DNA of 27,778 nt from a virus: positions 1 through 27,778 of IMG/VR virus record IMGVR_UViG_3300005471_000048. One strand, 5' to 3'. Below, one piece after another: positions 27,606 to 27,778 of the stretch (positions are counted from its first letter, which is position 1; each line of letters opens with the position of its first letter). The notes below the pieces were generated by a model. It had not been told where the DNA came from. It did not search any database and saw only the letters and a list, made by a program, of their open reading frames with translations. The position numbers were made by a program, and so were the translations under genes.

Positions 27606-27778
27606 TGGCGTCGATGCGCGTGGTCGCCGTCATGCTCGACGGGACGAAACACGAGGCCGTCGGGGTCTACATGGCGCTGTCGGATCGTGTCGCGTTCGAG
27701 CGGCACTTCGATGTCTCGATGATGCAGCTCCGGCGTGAGGCGCGCGGCGAGGAAGGGCTGAACGTGTTCCGCGAGGAG
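27605..27778 (+). CDS. Tail assembly chaperone, N-terminal part (continues at 2)
   Basis: ATG 27605 opens a frame of 58 codons that runs off the right end. With the overlap removed, it continues in the same frame at 2-178, giving about 111 residues. The N-terminal part has VVAVMLDGTKHEAVGVYM, then VAFERHFDVSMMQLRREARGEEGLNVFREE. See the C-terminal entry for the functional reasoning. Confidence 0.72.
   Translation, partial: MASMRVVAVMLDGTKHEAVGVYMALSDRVAFERHFDVSMMQLRREARGEEGLNVFREE
27763..27778. repeat. Terminal direct repeat, right copy
   Basis: Identical to bases 1-16; see the left copy. It confirms that the contig closes on itself in phase with the tail chaperone gene. Confidence 0.9.

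Overview
The window looks like an essentially complete genome of a temperate, tailed siphovirus of about 27.8 kb that infects a high-GC actinobacterium. The last 16 bases (27763-27778) repeat the first 16 (1-16). A gene that runs off the right end continues in the same reading frame at the left end, so the molecule was circular or circularly permuted and was opened inside a tail-assembly gene. Reading frames are GC-rich, GTG starts are common, and genes are tightly packed with ATGA or GTGA overlaps. The RTX-like repeat protein at 5562-6137 resembles proteins that are abundant in soil actinobacteria such as Thermoleophilia. The host assignment is inference.

Layout. (1) 15792-27778, continuing through the junction to 6530, all on the + strand, is the late region. 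It starts with a good sigma70-type promoter and a strongly structured leader. Next come a virion-like cassette (15949-17927) and three small arginine-rich genes (17931-18837). After these are two HNH nucleases, large terminase, HK97-type portal, protease and capsid, head-tail connector, probable tail terminator, tail tube, tail chaperone (across the junction), a gp10-like protein, tape measure and minor tail proteins. The region ends with a lysis cassette (M15 peptidase, XhlA-like and holin-like membrane proteins) that includes a secreted RTX-like protein. (2) A strong terminator at 6553-6599 separates this from the leftward integrase (7680-6691) and repressor (8002-7715). (3) A divergent control region (8003-8120) carries a near-consensus rightward promoter whose spacer is a perfect palindrome; the rightward gene appears nearly leaderless. 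(4) 8121-15799 is the rightward early region. It holds a Cro-like protein, many small zinc-binding or unknown proteins, a LuxR-type HTH, a RecB/Cas4-like nuclease next to a probable strand-annealing protein, a replication initiator with four 10-bp iterons inside the gene, a G39P-like helicase-loader candidate, a RusA resolvase and a secreted transglycosylase-like protein.

How it works together (inference). The repressor holds the rightward promoter through the palindromic operator. On induction the early operon brings nuclease and annealing recombination, initiation at the intragenic iterons with host helicase, and RusA resolution. The late promoter at 15792-15821 then drives virion assembly and lysis. 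No helicase, polymerase, small terminase or excisionase was recognised.

Points most worth a second look: an antisense 31-residue membrane peptide in the only gap of the tail operon (703-798); the structured late leader; the iterons; the Arg-rich gene trio; the RTX-like moron; the 12-bp UCCG-capped hairpin after the capsid gene; the tail-chaperone -1 frameshift across the junction; and possible frame changes in the integrase and at 14884-15092.
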